64,000 nt of DNA, taken from positions 1 to 64,000 of the forward strand of contig CALYLX010000099.1 of assembly GCA_944990035.1 (NCBI GenBank), in the 5' to 3' direction. A program made the position numbers and the translations under genes. The DNA comes from Clitopilus passeckerianus (taxonomy: Eukaryota; Basidiomycota; Agaricomycetes; Agaricales; Entolomataceae). Positions within the stretch are counted from its first letter, which is position 1. Every line of letters starts with the position of its first letter. A model generated the notes under the pieces. That model did not search any database. It was not told where the DNA came from and saw nothing but the letters and a program-made list of their open reading frames with translations. Positions 22,074-33,821 of the stretch are shown piece by piece.

Positions 22074-23536
22074 GTTTCAAGGTCCGTCATGGATCGGCCT
22101 CCACGCTGATTGGACGATCGGCTAATTATTTCAATATCGCGTGGCCTATGTGCGCCCGAACGAGTAGGGGACTAGGCTTGTATAAGATTACTGACGTGCA
22201 TAACGATGTCAGTGTATGAAGTGGCGTCTAGACCGTGCGATGGCTATGCGAAAAGTATAATGTACTTGGTATGAGTCTTAGCAGGACGAGCGGCACACGT
22301 TATTTTCGTCCTCATGGGTTGCAGTAGGCAACGTGCTTCCGGAGTGGCAGCGTGAAGAGATGTTCACCAATCCATAAAACCACCACATGCGTCATCGAGA
22401 AATTATTAGCTTGGTGGAGATGATTAACAGGTTGATTGAACGACCCTTGGGTGAGAAATTCAGTCTGGAACCGGCATTCATCTCCAGATTCGAGTCATCT
22501 CATTAGAACATTCGGAGGTGACCAGAGTTGAAACTACTGGCCTGGTGGCTACTGCAGTCTAAATGAGCTGCGTGCCGAAACGGAACGGACGTGTGGCCGG
22601 ATTTTTGAAGGGCGACGAGTACGAGGTCAGAGATCTTTTTCTGTAATTATGGAGTACATTGGCTTTCAAGAATCAGTAGCTGTCGATGGCTCCGAGGATA
22701 AGCAAAGTGGCTTCGAGCGTTGAGAGAAATCTGCCCTAGGTTCAGTGCTCGAAAGTCAGTAGTCCGTGGATTACTGTAAGCCAAGGCTACATGTTGGTAG
22801 GTATGTGGGTCCCTATAAAGACTGAACCTCATCAGTTCTATCGAGGGGCTGAGCGATCATCGGTGCCCCGCACGGGCCACCTCTCATTCAATATTCAATA
22901 TTTGGGAACCTCCAAAGTGGGTTACACCTAGTTATGGAAGGACGAAACTGACGAAATTCAGAAAGGATCAGCTAGAACTAGTAGAAGCCGTAGTTGGCCG
23001 CAGTAGGGTTTTAAGTATACGGAGCCAATGAGAGGTGATCTTCATAAGAATCTAAGACCGCCTCCTGAGGTCCAGCCTTCAGGCCGAGAAGACTGATAGA
23101 AGATTAAGCTTTGGTGGACGTCGGCGGAGAAGCGCACACGGCATTCACTCCAGCATCAGACTGTCCCGGTGAATAAAACTTGACAGGTTGGAAATTACAC
23201 TAGGGTTCAGCATGCGAGAAGAGATGATCAGGTCCTCTATACTCAAAGATCGTGGTACAAGACACGGCAGAACACGACTGGCGAAGGTGAGCTTAAAGGA
23301 GAGTGTCGAGAGAGTGTGGCAGTTGGAGATTCGTGAGATCAGGTCGATGTTTATGACCGTCCCATAGGCAAAACAGGTCAGTTTCACGAATAAATACTCG
23401 TGCTTTAAAAAGTTCGCCAGAGCTGCAGCCTTCAGTACTCAGTCATCAATAAAGTTGAGGGAAGAGTCGAGGCCAACCCGAAGTCGAGGCACAGAAGGCA
23501 CTCTGACTATAGGTGGGGGCCTCGCAGAGGAAGAAA

Positions 23537-23558
23537 AATTAATTAATTAATTAATTAA
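23537..23558. repeat. AATT microsatellite
   Basis: About five and a half tandem AATT units next to a purine-rich tract (GGGGAGGAAAGAAAGGAAG, from 23559). A simple repeat with no inferred function. Confidence 0.95.
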
Positions 23559-24370
23559 GGGGAGGAAAGAAAGGAAGAGAAAGCGCGTGTGGAAATCGTC
23601 GGAGAGCATCAGATCTCAAGGAAATACTCTCCGACATGTCAAGATCAAAGGTCCAGCACTCGAATCAAGCAACATAATTGAGGGCAAGGATGAATAGAGG
23701 GTTGACGAACAGTCTTCCTGTGTAACAACTCAAAGCAATCGCATTAAAATCCAGGTAGTTTTAAGGTATAGTGTGTCTAAAAAATATAGTTACGAGGTCA
23801 TGACGGCCAATCTTCGTCAGAAAGGTTCTGGATTGTCAGGTAAATACAGAGCAAATTCTAATTCATTAAAGATTGCGAGAGAGAACAATGCTTGGGGCTC
23901 GGGAATACCTTTGGTGTACTATTTAGTGCCTTTGGTCTATTGAGAAGAATTACCAGACCATCAGCTACTTTGTAAAGTGCGCAATCTTGGGTAGAAGCTG
24001 GGAAGGAATTACTGAATTACACAAGAAAGAGTAGAGTTAATGCTATTCTGGTAGCATTCGCAATACTCCAACTGCTGAAGACATATGTTTTTTGAGTTGT
24101 GAAGCTTTAGCCTATGAATCCATCGTTCTGAGATAGCTCTTCCTCGAGTTGCCTCCACATCAAAAGTGCTCATTTTGGCCGAAATCAGTGCAATATCGGA
24201 CTCAAAACTCTGTAATCAGCCGCAAATAGTTACAAGACATCGATATTAAACTCGACTGGCGCGTGGATTCTCGCAAACGGCCAAAAAATCCGGGCTTTAG
24301 GTGCAAAACTGGCCATGAATGCGTTATTCTGCGTAATTTTCGGCCGATAGCAGGTAAAAAAATTTCAAAA

Positions 24371-24542
24371 ACGCGCGGAGCGCGTCTAAGTACAGTGCAA
24401 GCGCGCTATGTGTGCACTTTCACTACTTAAATTTGACGCACAATTGCTCCAGAGCACGTCAAATCTGGCCCAGCCAAATGAGTGCTCTCAGCGTGTCCAA
24501 AATAAGTAGGTCGAATTCCCATATAGAGTAGGTCGACCTACT
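24371..24542. repeat. Cluster of three inverted repeats
   Basis: ACGCGC/GCGCGT (24371-24376 and 24380-24385, 3-nt loop). ATTTGACG/CGTCAAAT (24431-24438 and 24457-24464, 18-nt loop). A perfect 16-nt palindrome AGTAGGTCGACCTACT at 24527-24542, with further direct AGTAGGTC copies at about 24506-24513 and 24549-24556. Three such elements within 175 bp of noncoding sequence are more than expected by chance. They could be the end of a miniature mobile element or protein-binding sites. Confidence 0.7.
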
Positions 24543-25795
24543 ATATCCAGTAGGTCATTTCAAACTCGGCTAGGTCGCTCCACGCCCCCACCCATAGTCA
24601 GACTGCCGCACAGAATTCGGGCAGTACGTGCCACCGGTCCGCGATGTCCGGAGCTTCTCACGGCCGTCCGAAAGCCGATACTGATTTCGCCAATTCATCA
24701 CTTTCTTACGAGCACCTTCTCGACCGCGAGCTTGGTGCAAATGCCATCCAACGCTAGTACCTTATGAGATAGCTACGCTGCTCAGTAAAGATTACACAAG
24801 CGCTGTACGGCTCGCCACGATCGACTGGCCAGCCCACCATGATGATCGAACTTCGGGTGTAGTGGGCCGGGAAGCATCTTAGGAAGAGCTTATGGAGGGC
24901 CAACTTTCTTCCTATGATTCCTGGCTATGAAAGGTAAGACTTTAGTCATCACACTGAGCATTGTTTTCTGAATCTGGGTTCAGTCGTCTACGCACCGACT
25001 GCTGCATCAAGAACATATCAAATGGTGGCGGAATTCGGTACGCTAGTTCTTTGCAATGTCACCCTTCTACTGTTCTCTGATGGAGCTATAGGTCTACTCT
25101 GCGTATCTAGGCTCTTTCAAAGCGCAAACGTGGCGTAGTAAGGATCATGGCACGTTCCTGGGTGGCTAAAGTTCTCCCATCTCTACTTCGGCAAGTGTGA
25201 TAGATCCTGAGATCATCTCTTTTCAGCTTTACGGGTCCTTTCTGTCGTTCTCGTGGCCCGCCATCACTGTAACCGACTCATGGACGGGGATAATCACCGG
25301 CAATTCGACGGGCAAAGCACGTAAATTGAGAACAGCCCTATCGTTGCGTCCCATCTTCCTCCGAGTCACTCTTTCAAACACTCCACGCCCATAACCATCG
25401 TCTCCCGTCGCTGAAGCACCGATACTAACCCTTGCGGCACCGCCAACTGTAGTACTGCCAAACGTCAAACCTCATAATGCAGGAAACGGTGCCCTTATGT
25501 ACGTTTTACCAGTATTCCTGAACCCGCTGGAGACCGAAGCATCCACCATCGTCCCAAGGCTCGCCTGGTATCCCGCCTAGGATAGAGTTGTTATCCTCCG
25601 CTCCGACTCCGCTCAGTGTTGGCCCTAGTAGGGATAGGCTGCAAAGTGCGCGTCAGTTGGCGAGCGAGTCGAGTGAGTCGAGGTTTGGAGGACATGGCAA
25701 CGGGAGTATACGTCCGTCATAGAAACCCTTCCAATTTCGGCCATTTGTTTAGCTACACATGCGGATGTACTGTAAGATATCTAAGGTGCGATGTA

Positions 25796-26922
25796 TTATG
25801 CCTTGCCAATATTCGACTTGTTATATCTCGCACAGGTACTAGACCAATAGTAATTTCCCCCTAAAGCGTACTCCAGTATCTCCGAAACTTGTCCGATGAG
25901 TTCCAAATCCCTGGCAGAGTGGGAAAACTCCAGCTTTAACTCTGCAACTGCCACAAAAAACTGTGCCTCGAGGAGGTTGAGGCGCTTCTGAATGTCCTCC
26001 ATGGTTTGCTGATGCGTCATCTGGTGGACCCGAAGTAGTACAGCAACTGCATTATATAGACAATAATCATTCGATTCGTCAGCGTTGGCCCGGAAAACTT
26101 TATCCTCATTGACCTCCTTGCGGAACGAGTACAAGTCGTTAACGATGGCGAAATGAGCAGCACAAACGTTGAAGAGCTCTTTGTACTTGATGCTCGATAA
26201 AACGTAAGCAGGAACGACGATTCCCGCAGTCCAAAACCCCGCGGTCATCGTTAGACTACCAACCCTGCAAGTTAGCTTTTTATTCTATCTGAGCAATAAA
26301 ACCAGGCTGACCCAGTACCAACGTCATCAGCCCGGTATTCGAGATACTCATCAAGACCGAGCTTAGCGCTCGTCATCCGATCCTCCTTGTAACCAGACGC
26401 GCGAAGAAATCGACAGGTCTCTTCGAGGAAAAGGTGGGTCATGGCTTGTAAGGGCTCATACTGAGGGCCAAGCATGCGAGCACGGGCATTGCTAACGACC
26501 GCCTCTACGCTGGCTTGACTAGTTGGGATGGTATCACCAGCGAGAATGTCGACCACTCGACCCACCAGATTCTTAGCCTGAAAATAGGGTCTGGTGAGAT
26601 TTCGACTGCAGCACAATGTGTGACCCACCTCGGTATCATTCAGGCATTCCACCATGTCATCGAGCACCCATATCCAAGCCCAGTGGTCGGTAAGCACCTC
26701 GACACGATCTTCTCGGCCATTTGGAAAAAACGTTGAAGCTGCGTGGTCGACCTCCCATGTCAAATAATTGGATTTAGCTTGTTCAGAAGGCCAGGGCCAA
26801 TTTGCTTGATAGTATTCCTGAACTCTGGCGGTTATTTCGTCTCGCTTTGGATGAACTCCATAGCGGAGTCCCGTCGTGTATGGCGGCTGATCAACGAAGA
26901 GGTTGAAAGACGGTGGAACCAT
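25796..26922 (-). CDS. Class I (sesqui)terpene synthase
   Basis: About 359 aa, the usual length for a fungal single-domain terpene cyclase. Starts MVPPSFNLFVDQPPYTTGLR at 26922. The aspartate-rich metal-binding motif is DDMVE in WAWIWVLDDMVECLND. The NSE triad is NDLYSFRKE (Asn, Ser and Glu in the right spacing). The pyrophosphate-sensing Arg lies in YLEYRADDVG, and the C-terminal Arg-Tyr pair in STCARYNKS. One intron follows VGTG (donor GTCAGC, acceptor TTGCAG, about 50 nt), after which VGSLTMTAGFWTAGIVVPAY continues in frame. Stop is at 25796. It would cyclise a prenyl diphosphate, probably farnesyl diphosphate, with Mg2+; the product is not predictable. All catalytic motifs are intact. No P450, reductase or transporter lies within 10 kb, so it is not in an evident cluster. 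Confidence 0.92.
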
Positions 26923-28816
26923 GATGCTTAGCCGACGGGCAATGCGATTAAGCTATTGGTCTCGTCTCCTCTCATTAAATAGTGCGGTTGGAAAAGTCGC
27001 ATGGCTTTCAAGGTCCCAAAATGGGCACCCCAAAGTGGTTTAATGAATTGCGACCGTCACTCCCTAGGTGACTTTCTGACATTTTTGACGGCAGTAATGA
27101 TACTATTGCTCAAACGAGTTGGCTGAGCCAACAGCCCGCCTCATTCAATCAGAATCTTCTATTCACGTCGCCATCAGCGGGGAATGAAAGGGAGTTTCAT
27201 TAGATTCCTGGGTTTGGGTGCGTGCTTCGAGCTGTAGGTGGTCAGCTTGATGCCGTGACTTTCTCGGCGAATGACATCTGAGAAAATATTATGGCCAAGG
27301 TCGACGTGACACTTGATAAGCTTGATCAGTGACTGAAAGGGCAAACTAGACGTTGCTCGATTCGGGGTAAACATACGTTTAATCCATTACAAGACATGCG
27401 GCTTCGCCGTCTCAGGGGCTTTGGGCTTCCGAAGGCGATAAATACACCTCGCATCATCTTCAGTCTATATGAGCACAGTCCTCGTAAAGTCGTGTTTCTG
27501 ATGCCACAACTCTGTTCGTAAAAATATGACTGGTGTGCTACGTTAGGATAGGGTTAGAAGTTAGAAGTTAGCTACGTCTGTTCTCCAATTGTCAACCTTT
27601 CCATGTAGTAAAATAATAATATAACCCTCGCCCTACTGTGCGTACAGTGAATACCAACTGAGCTTGTCTGTCAATGAAACATGTCTTTTCCTACTGCATG
27701 AAGCTCAGGCGACTGAGACTGGTCTACATGAAATCGACTCATCTGCTCAAGAACGGGAGAAATAATGAATTATACGATTCAGGTATCTTGAGATAGTTCT
27801 ATTCTAGATACATCTAATCGCTTCTTCAATGCGAACCTGCTCCGTCGGATACTAATTCAGCGATACGACACGAAATAATCAGGATGGCGTGACAGACGTC
27901 GCAGTTAGCGTACGCAGTATGCACACATTCAATCCGAGGGGATATACTCCTTTCCGGCGGGCGGTATCTTCCAGGGCACTCCTCTAAGTGAAGTTTGAAC
28001 GTCATCTATCGCGGTAATGCCTGGTCGGAGTAGTGTTTATAAAGAAGGTGAAAGAGACAGGGTTCCCTGTTGAGTCTCCATCAGCTGAGTTTAGTGCTGT
28101 TCTAATCGACTGAGACATACAGTTGATCGAAGTAGTCCATCAGAATAGATTGCCATTTTCTTCTCTGTTATCCTGAATAAGAAATGTTGTATTCCGGAAT
28201 CGACGTTGTGGAGTGAGGGGCGGTAGACAATGTTGTTTTCACAGCTGGGTTGAAACATTACAGAGTCAGATGTGCGTTCCCTGGGCGGAATGGACTCAAT
28301 ACGTACCTAGTAATTCGGCAGTACCGGACGCCATGTGGTAGATGCAGCTACAATTCTAGATCACCAGAGCATCAAATATGGGATATTGCCCGACGTTTGA
28401 GTCCAATTCGCTTCATAGCATTAGCTACAACTTTGTGCAGCTCAGAACCTCATGTATGCGCTGAAGTTGTTGCCGAGGACGCTGCCACATCTGCAAGATA
28501 AGATCGTGATTCGCTGTCAGGAGGAATTATCGGTGAAGCTCCAATGTAAGTACCCACCTGGACCGTTCGTGTCAGCTCTCCCAGGTGTATAAGGTCAACC
28601 CGGCGAGAAATACTTAAAGAACGTTGCTTTTGTGGTGGCGGCAGCCATGAAAGAAGGTTCGCCAGTGTCGTGCCACACTGTTGGCAACTCTGGAGATGAT
28701 GCCCCACAGGGATGGGCCAAATGGGGCATTTGAGTCTCATCACGTGGGTGGACGACGGACTTAGACGAAGTAATTGAGGTCGGGTGTATGCTTATATTAT
28801 TCAGATGAAGAGTTGT
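26923..28816. other. Intergenic, no supported gene
   Basis: About 1.9 kb. ORFs of 60-97 aa only (for example 28450-28743 minus), none with recognisable motifs. AT-rich around 27.5-27.9 kb. Confidence 0.5.
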
Positions 28817-30041
28817 CTAGCTACGAGTGGGAGAGGTAGAAAAGTGAAGTTTTTTCTGCCCGACCAACCCCGGCAGGTCGGCTCTCAATGCAGCCTCAAT
28901 TCCTGGATCAGTTTTTAAACCGTGCCAAGGGTTACGAAGTAGACGTATCCGAACTTCGGGAAGCTCCTCTCACCCCAAACGTGCGAGAAGGACACCTTCT
29001 AAGGGCCGGAAATTGCAACGTTTCCGGAAGGATTTGGCATCCATCGTTGAGCACAAAAAGTCGGTACGAAGGGTTTTGAGAGGAGAATTGAGAGAGGAGA
29101 GTATCTCTAATAATTTGTTGGGCAAAAGGACCTCGAAATCAGGTGCTACAATGACTGCGTGCCTGATTTTCTTTAAATTGGTGTTCCTAAAGAGGGAGAT
29201 TGCGTGAAACAGCTTGTCGCCTGTCGAGGCAAAGAATTAGAGTGACACGGGCCAACGCGTAAGCTAAAATACCGTGTGGAATATGGCCGACCTCAATTGT
29301 CTCGAGATGAGAAGTGCATTCGGATATCAAGATCGCTAAAGAGTCGAGGCAATCACGGTTGTCTACAAACGGGATAGATGCCTGAATCCTTCTCATCCTC
29401 GGAGTAAGCGTTGCGAGGTAGCAGAGGAACCTCTCCATTTGGGGGAGAAAGTATAGCATCTCGAGATTGGCCATACAAGATATGTTCCACTCTGCAGGGG
29501 CCACGATGGTATTTTCGAAACCAATCCAATCGAGCTCAAGTGTCATGTCGGCGCGCGTTCCCGGGTCTACGATAACAGCTAACGAGTCGTTGATACTTGG
29601 GAATGTAACAGAGTCGATCCGGATGCGGCAGACCTGCTTTAAGGCGCACAAGGAAGCCTGACTGGTGCGGTCGAGTGTGCGCCAGGAGAAGTCGGACAAC
29701 TCGAGGACCTGGACGCTCTCCAGTCGGGGAAGGATATTACAGATACAAAACAGTATGCTTCGCCATCTATCTTTGCGTCTCCTGATTTTGATCCTTCTTA
29801 TCAAATACCCAAGCGTAGGCATAGGTGCAGCGAGAAGCTGCCCAAGGCGCAACATCTTCTGATGGTCATCGAATTTGACCACGTAGTCGCGTAGCCAGTT
29901 CTCTCGGGCAGTGTTACATCGGAGGAAGTGGGTGGACACGAGACGGCAATTCCCAAGCTCGGATATCGTTTGTCTAGAACTTGGATCACCTTCGAGCTCG
30001 CCAAGTATACGATCCAGAACTTTGTTAGGAATATCGTCCAT
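28817..30041 (-). pseudogene. F-box-like gene with a premature stop codon
   Basis: Starts MDDIPNKVLDRILGELEGDP at 30041 (F-box-like; compare MDDLPNEILNLILGNLEGAM in the gene at 56965). Then NCRLVSTHFLRC, leucine-rich segments (LESVQVLELSDFSWRTLD) and TIEVGHIPHG. An intron at about 29219-29268 joins to DKLFHAISLFRNTNLKKIRH. After FRPLEGVLLARLG comes TGA at 28970-28972. Beyond it the same frame reads EELPEVRIRLLRNP ... LVGQKKLHFST to a stop at 28817-28819, matching the intact paralogue's end (FRPLESILLERCGKEHLPEV ... NKLQFRFST). The stop therefore removes about 50 conserved C-terminal residues. The truncated protein may still be made, so a functional short form is possible. Confidence 0.72.
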
Positions 30042-31572
30042 GTTGGTGGTGTGATGATGAGGTATTTCCAGATATCCGACACCGGCCGAGACATAGGGGT
30101 CACCTTGTGAACGAGCGAGACAGAGTACAACCCAGGTCTGGTCAAACTAAGACGAATAGTACGCTTCCTTGCTTGCATTCTGATTCTCTGGGAGTTCGGA
30201 CGTCCTTCGACAAGCATGCAACAGTGAATGTTGTTATTTCTCCATCCATGACCCGACAAGCCCAAGATGCAAGGCTGCCCTGGTACCTCTCCTTATATCG
30301 CCAAAGTCATTTTTCTCATTAGAATACGCACGCATAATTTGAAGCGAAAGCTCGTCTGGTTAAACTATCCAAAAGCGGAAGGAGATTGAGCTTTTCTCCT
30401 CGTCCAGTACCGGGAGGTCAGCTTCAAAAACGGTATCGAATGCTCGTAGGCCATCTTTTGGACCTACCCAGCACCCGTGCAGTGGGGATATCTCAACATC
30501 GGAAAGGCTTTCTCGCCTGAAATGAGCGAGAAGAATCCTTTCGGGGGATTAAAGTTGTCAGACTTTATGTGGGGGGAAAATATCTCGGTCAAAATCCCAT
30601 ATCCGAGCAAAGGGCCGTCCATCTTTAGATCTACATTTCTTGAGGACCGAGTATGAAGCATTATCTGATACCAGACAATTGATCCTCTCACTTGAATTCG
30701 AAGCGGTCTTATTCCCGCTACCTTAGGTAGTCACGGTAGGTTATAGGGGGCGATTGATTCCAATTTTTCCAGTAAGATCATAAATTTTGGATACGGGCCG
30801 AAGGTTTATGTAAACGAATTGCAGACTCCGCATTTATGTCTGACCAGTTTATCATCGCTCATCACTTTCACGCCCCTACTCAATAATCAGCAAACACGCA
30901 TTGAATACGATTTCGGTCAAGTTCGGTCAGCCATTTCCAAACCCTTTCCGCTTGGATCTACTTATTAGTGTGCCCAACGTCGAGTTATAGTCTCTGCATC
31001 ATGTTCTTCGGGACTTTCACGTCCGGTTGTTGTGAAAATATTTACCTATCGATGCCGTACTTGGGAGAGACTCGGTCAGCGGTCCAAGCACCTCGGCCTT
31101 ATCCTTGACTTCCGCTGCAGGACCTCCTTCTGTCAGCAAGCGTGGGCCGTTGATTCCACGTTTCAAAGAACGTCTTTCTGGACATTCAACGCTATGGGTT
31201 ATTGCGCTGGACTTATAGCTATATTCGACTATTGCATGTATAATTTTCTTATATATCTAAATATTACGGCGCCTTCTAAATATTGTTTGTGTTACTGTCG
31301 CATGCGCCGTTTTGTGTACTGTGGCGGCCCTTAGTAGGAGTCGGGTGATCAAAGAAGGCGAGGGCGATGCAATGGGGATTGAATATTGAACGTTGAACAC
31401 TCGCGAGTGAAATGATAGCATAGCCATAGATGATTACACGAAGAGAGTTATGTAGAGATCTAGCCTGTGCTAATGACTAATTTCAATCAGGCACCAACCA
31501 CGGTACCATCTGTGCAAATGCAACTTTCGAAAGTAAAGCATTAATCATGAGTTGCTCAGATGAATTAGAAAC
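30042..31572. other. Intergenic, no supported gene
   Basis: About 1.5 kb. A Cys-rich 100-aa frame at 31032-31334 (plus) has no start context or motif that I can defend. Nothing else recognised. Confidence 0.45.
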
Positions 31573-31764
31573 CTACGTCATTGTTTTATAGTTATATGCG
31601 CCTGTTCCATGCTTCTTGTAGTTGCAATACCAGGAGCACAGGCCGGTAGGTGGAATAGCGACTCTTTTATTAACTGTTGCAGGTTCTTCCATTGGATTGA
31701 GTCCCGAAGTAGCAGAGACGATGTAAATAAGGGTTGCAGTGAGGGTGATAGCGAGCAACTTCAT
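31573..31764 (-). CDS. Putative small secreted Cys peptide precursor
   Basis: 63 aa, intronless. The N-terminus MKLLAITLTATLIYIVSATS is a good signal peptide (Lys, then about 14 hydrophobic residues, small residues at the end). A short acidic spacer follows (GLNPMEEPATV), then a dibasic NKR and a 29-residue tail with two cysteines (GLCSWYCNYKKHGTGAYN). A Kex2-type protease could cut after KR and release the tail, as in many fungal secreted peptides; that is inference. A TATA box sits about 95 bp upstream of the ATG. The promoter region is repeated in tandem upstream (see 31790-33085). No family is recognised. It could be an effector-like or signalling peptide, or a chance frame, but the signal peptide and TATA box together argue for a real gene. 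Confidence 0.55.
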   Translation of the reverse strand: MKLLAITLTATLIYIVSATSGLNPMEEPATVNKRVAIPPTGLCSWYCNYKKHGTGAYNYKTMT

Positions 31765-31789
31765 GATTACTGGCGGACTCGAAAGAGCT

Positions 31790-33085
31790 GGCTTATGGCT
31801 GGGGACCTGAGACTAGAGACTGTTGTTTGCTAATAGTTCGTTCCATGCTATTAGGCCTTTTATATCGTAGGGTGGTGTAGAAAGAGCATACATAAGACAA
31901 CAGACCCACTCGGAGGCCAACGGAATTGCCATCCTCCACTCCCTATCCGGATTATTTGGCGGGCGGTGGCATCGAGTTTGAATTACACGCAAATCATCGA
32001 TATGAGATGTTACTCGTAAGTCCGTATAAATATAATGCGGGGAGCCAAGATCTAGATTCCCAACCCAATGACACTCATAGAAAAACACATGGGAACATGG
32101 AGATGTCGCGTATAGATTCTATCTAAGTGGCAGAGCTCTATGGCCCGTAAGAATCAGAACTATGGCCGAACTATGTCGAGCTACTTACCAGCATTGAATG
32201 AATCGGATGCCCGCGGGGGTAGTTGGGGCGGCGATATTTCATCTAAGCTCGCAATGATAATGATCTGTATACGACCGCCCGTAAATTTGCTTGCGCGGCA
32301 GCTTCATCCATGACAGGTTACCGTAATGCTTCCCGAGTAGATGGAATATCACTCACCCTGACTTATGGCTGGGTAGATACTGGAGATTTTTCTGTCCTTC
32401 CACAGTTACTAGGCTTGTTATATTGGAGGAGGGTGGAGAAAGACCGTTCGTAAGAGGGCCCGACAGCAGACCTACTCGGAGGCCGACGAGAGACTGCTAT
32501 CCTCCACTCCCAGTCTGGGTTATCTGGCGGACGGTGAGATCGAATTTGAGTTGTACTCGAATTGGATGAGGTATTACCGGCAGGTCCGCACGTATATAAG
32601 ACGGGGGGCATAGATCTAGCCCTCCACCCCAATGCTACCCATAGAAACCCACACGGGAACACGGATAAGTCGCTAATAAATTTCATGTAAGTGGCCGAGC
32701 TTTATGGCCCGCAAGAATCATTAAATTGTGGCCAATCTATGTTGAGTGATTTACCGGTCTCGTATCTATCCATTGCGGATGACCTCGAGCCGAGTTTCAG
32801 AAAACTCACTGCAATTAGGGGATGCTCTACGCATAAAATGATTCTCCGCTATTTGTCTGTGCTCAGCTCCTTCCACCCGCTAGCGCGGGCGCTGCATCCC
32901 TCCTGAACGGCTGGGTGCGAGACTAGTGACTTGTCAACATCGGATGAATTGGACACCCGCCGGGGTAGCTGGCATGACGATATTTCATCTAAGCTAACGA
33001 CGACGATTATCTGCCATATACGACCTCCCATAATCTGCTTACGCGGCAGCTTCATCCACGACGGATTACAGTGGTACTTCCCGAA
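31790..33085. repeat. Divergent tandem duplication upstream of the small peptide gene
   Basis: Unit 1 (about 31790-32340) and unit 2 (about 32358-33085) share many blocks. Examples: TATGGCTGGG at 31794/32364; ACTCGGAGGCC with a shared CCATCCTCCACTCCC-like block; CGGGAACACGG- and CATGGGAACATGG-like pieces; GATATTTCATCTAAGCT; and GCGGCAGCTTCATCCA at 32296/33044. Unit 2 has an insertion of about 200 bp (near 32760-32940). Each unit ends in a minus-strand ATGAAGCT (32307 and 33055) at the position equivalent to the ATGAAGTTGCT of the intact gene. The copy at 32849-33055 is open for 68 codons (MKLPRKQIMGGRIWQIIVVV); the one at 32307 is closed by a stop after about 22 codons. The array looks like three small-gene units, of which only the first keeps a signal peptide. 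Confidence 0.65.
31858..31864 (-). promoter_or_regulatory. TATA box of the small secreted peptide gene
   Basis: Minus-strand TATAAAA (in GATATAAAAGG), about 95 bp before the ATG at 31764. The matching place in the second repeat unit (near 32418) reads AATATAACAAG, a weakened form. Confidence 0.5.
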
Positions 33086-33821
33086 TAGACTGGATGTTCC
33101 CTACAGCGGCTAGCCAATACTATGACGTTACTAACATTGCATCGGGAGAACGTACAACCCTCGAACACGGCAGCCGTGCCACGATGATCAATGTCCAAGA
33201 CATACACTACCAGGCTTTACTAAACTCGTACAACTTTCAAATCAGTTATGCTACGTACCGAGACGGCCGGAAAACTAGTAATCTCCTGGAAATAGGACAC
33301 AGCGGACGTATATGTCTTCCAACAAAGCAATGGCCTTTAATTTCTTTTTTAAGTATGATCTCCAGTAAGAGATCGATGATTACCGATGCTTTCGGAGGAT
33401 CGAAGGCAAGAGGCTCGATAGGTACACAGAACTGGGATGCCAGCTTTTTACGTTCCCGTGGCTATACAGTCGTGCGCTCCACTCCGTTACGGTTCCCGGA
33501 TTTTATCGTGTAGATGCCTGTTAGATCATCTTTCTGGATACTCGAGGGTTCTTAGTGGTGCATATGTCCTGGTGATCTGTTCATTAGGCACGTATGATGT
33601 CAGTTGCAACCTAAGAATACCGAGGTGTCGGACTTGTACGTGATGATTACACTTGGAGCGTGGTCTCGTCTCTGATAATTCATAAACGTTGAACGCCATG
33701 AGGACGCTCATACAACGCTCATGCCAATATTTGTCGTATAGCGTACGGAGGCCCAATCGGCTGGAAAATGTCAACATCACGTCATGCCCCTTGATCAATC
33801 ATAGAGAGGACACCTACCTTT
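33086..33821. other. Intergenic with an unassigned ORF
   Basis: A 139-aa plus-strand frame (33094-33513) starts MFPTAASQYYDVTNIASGER, without domain likeness. Its opposite strand has nothing either. Not accepted as a gene. Confidence 0.35.

Larger units (their letters stand above)
22074..25795. other. Gene-poor region, about 3.7 kb
   Basis: Only scattered ORFs under about 85 aa. It holds an AATT microsatellite (23537-23558), a cluster of inverted repeats (24371-24542) and AT-rich stretches around 23.6-24.3 kb. No reverse transcriptase, integrase or transposase motif is visible. It could be a degraded mobile element or a large regulatory or heterochromatic spacer. Confidence 0.5.

Noticed and set aside
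23537..23558. AATT tract as a replication origin
   Set aside because: A short simple repeat alone is not evidence of an origin.
33094..33513. 139-aa ORF as a gene
   Set aside because: No domain, no paralogue, no signal peptide and no supporting splice or promoter context.
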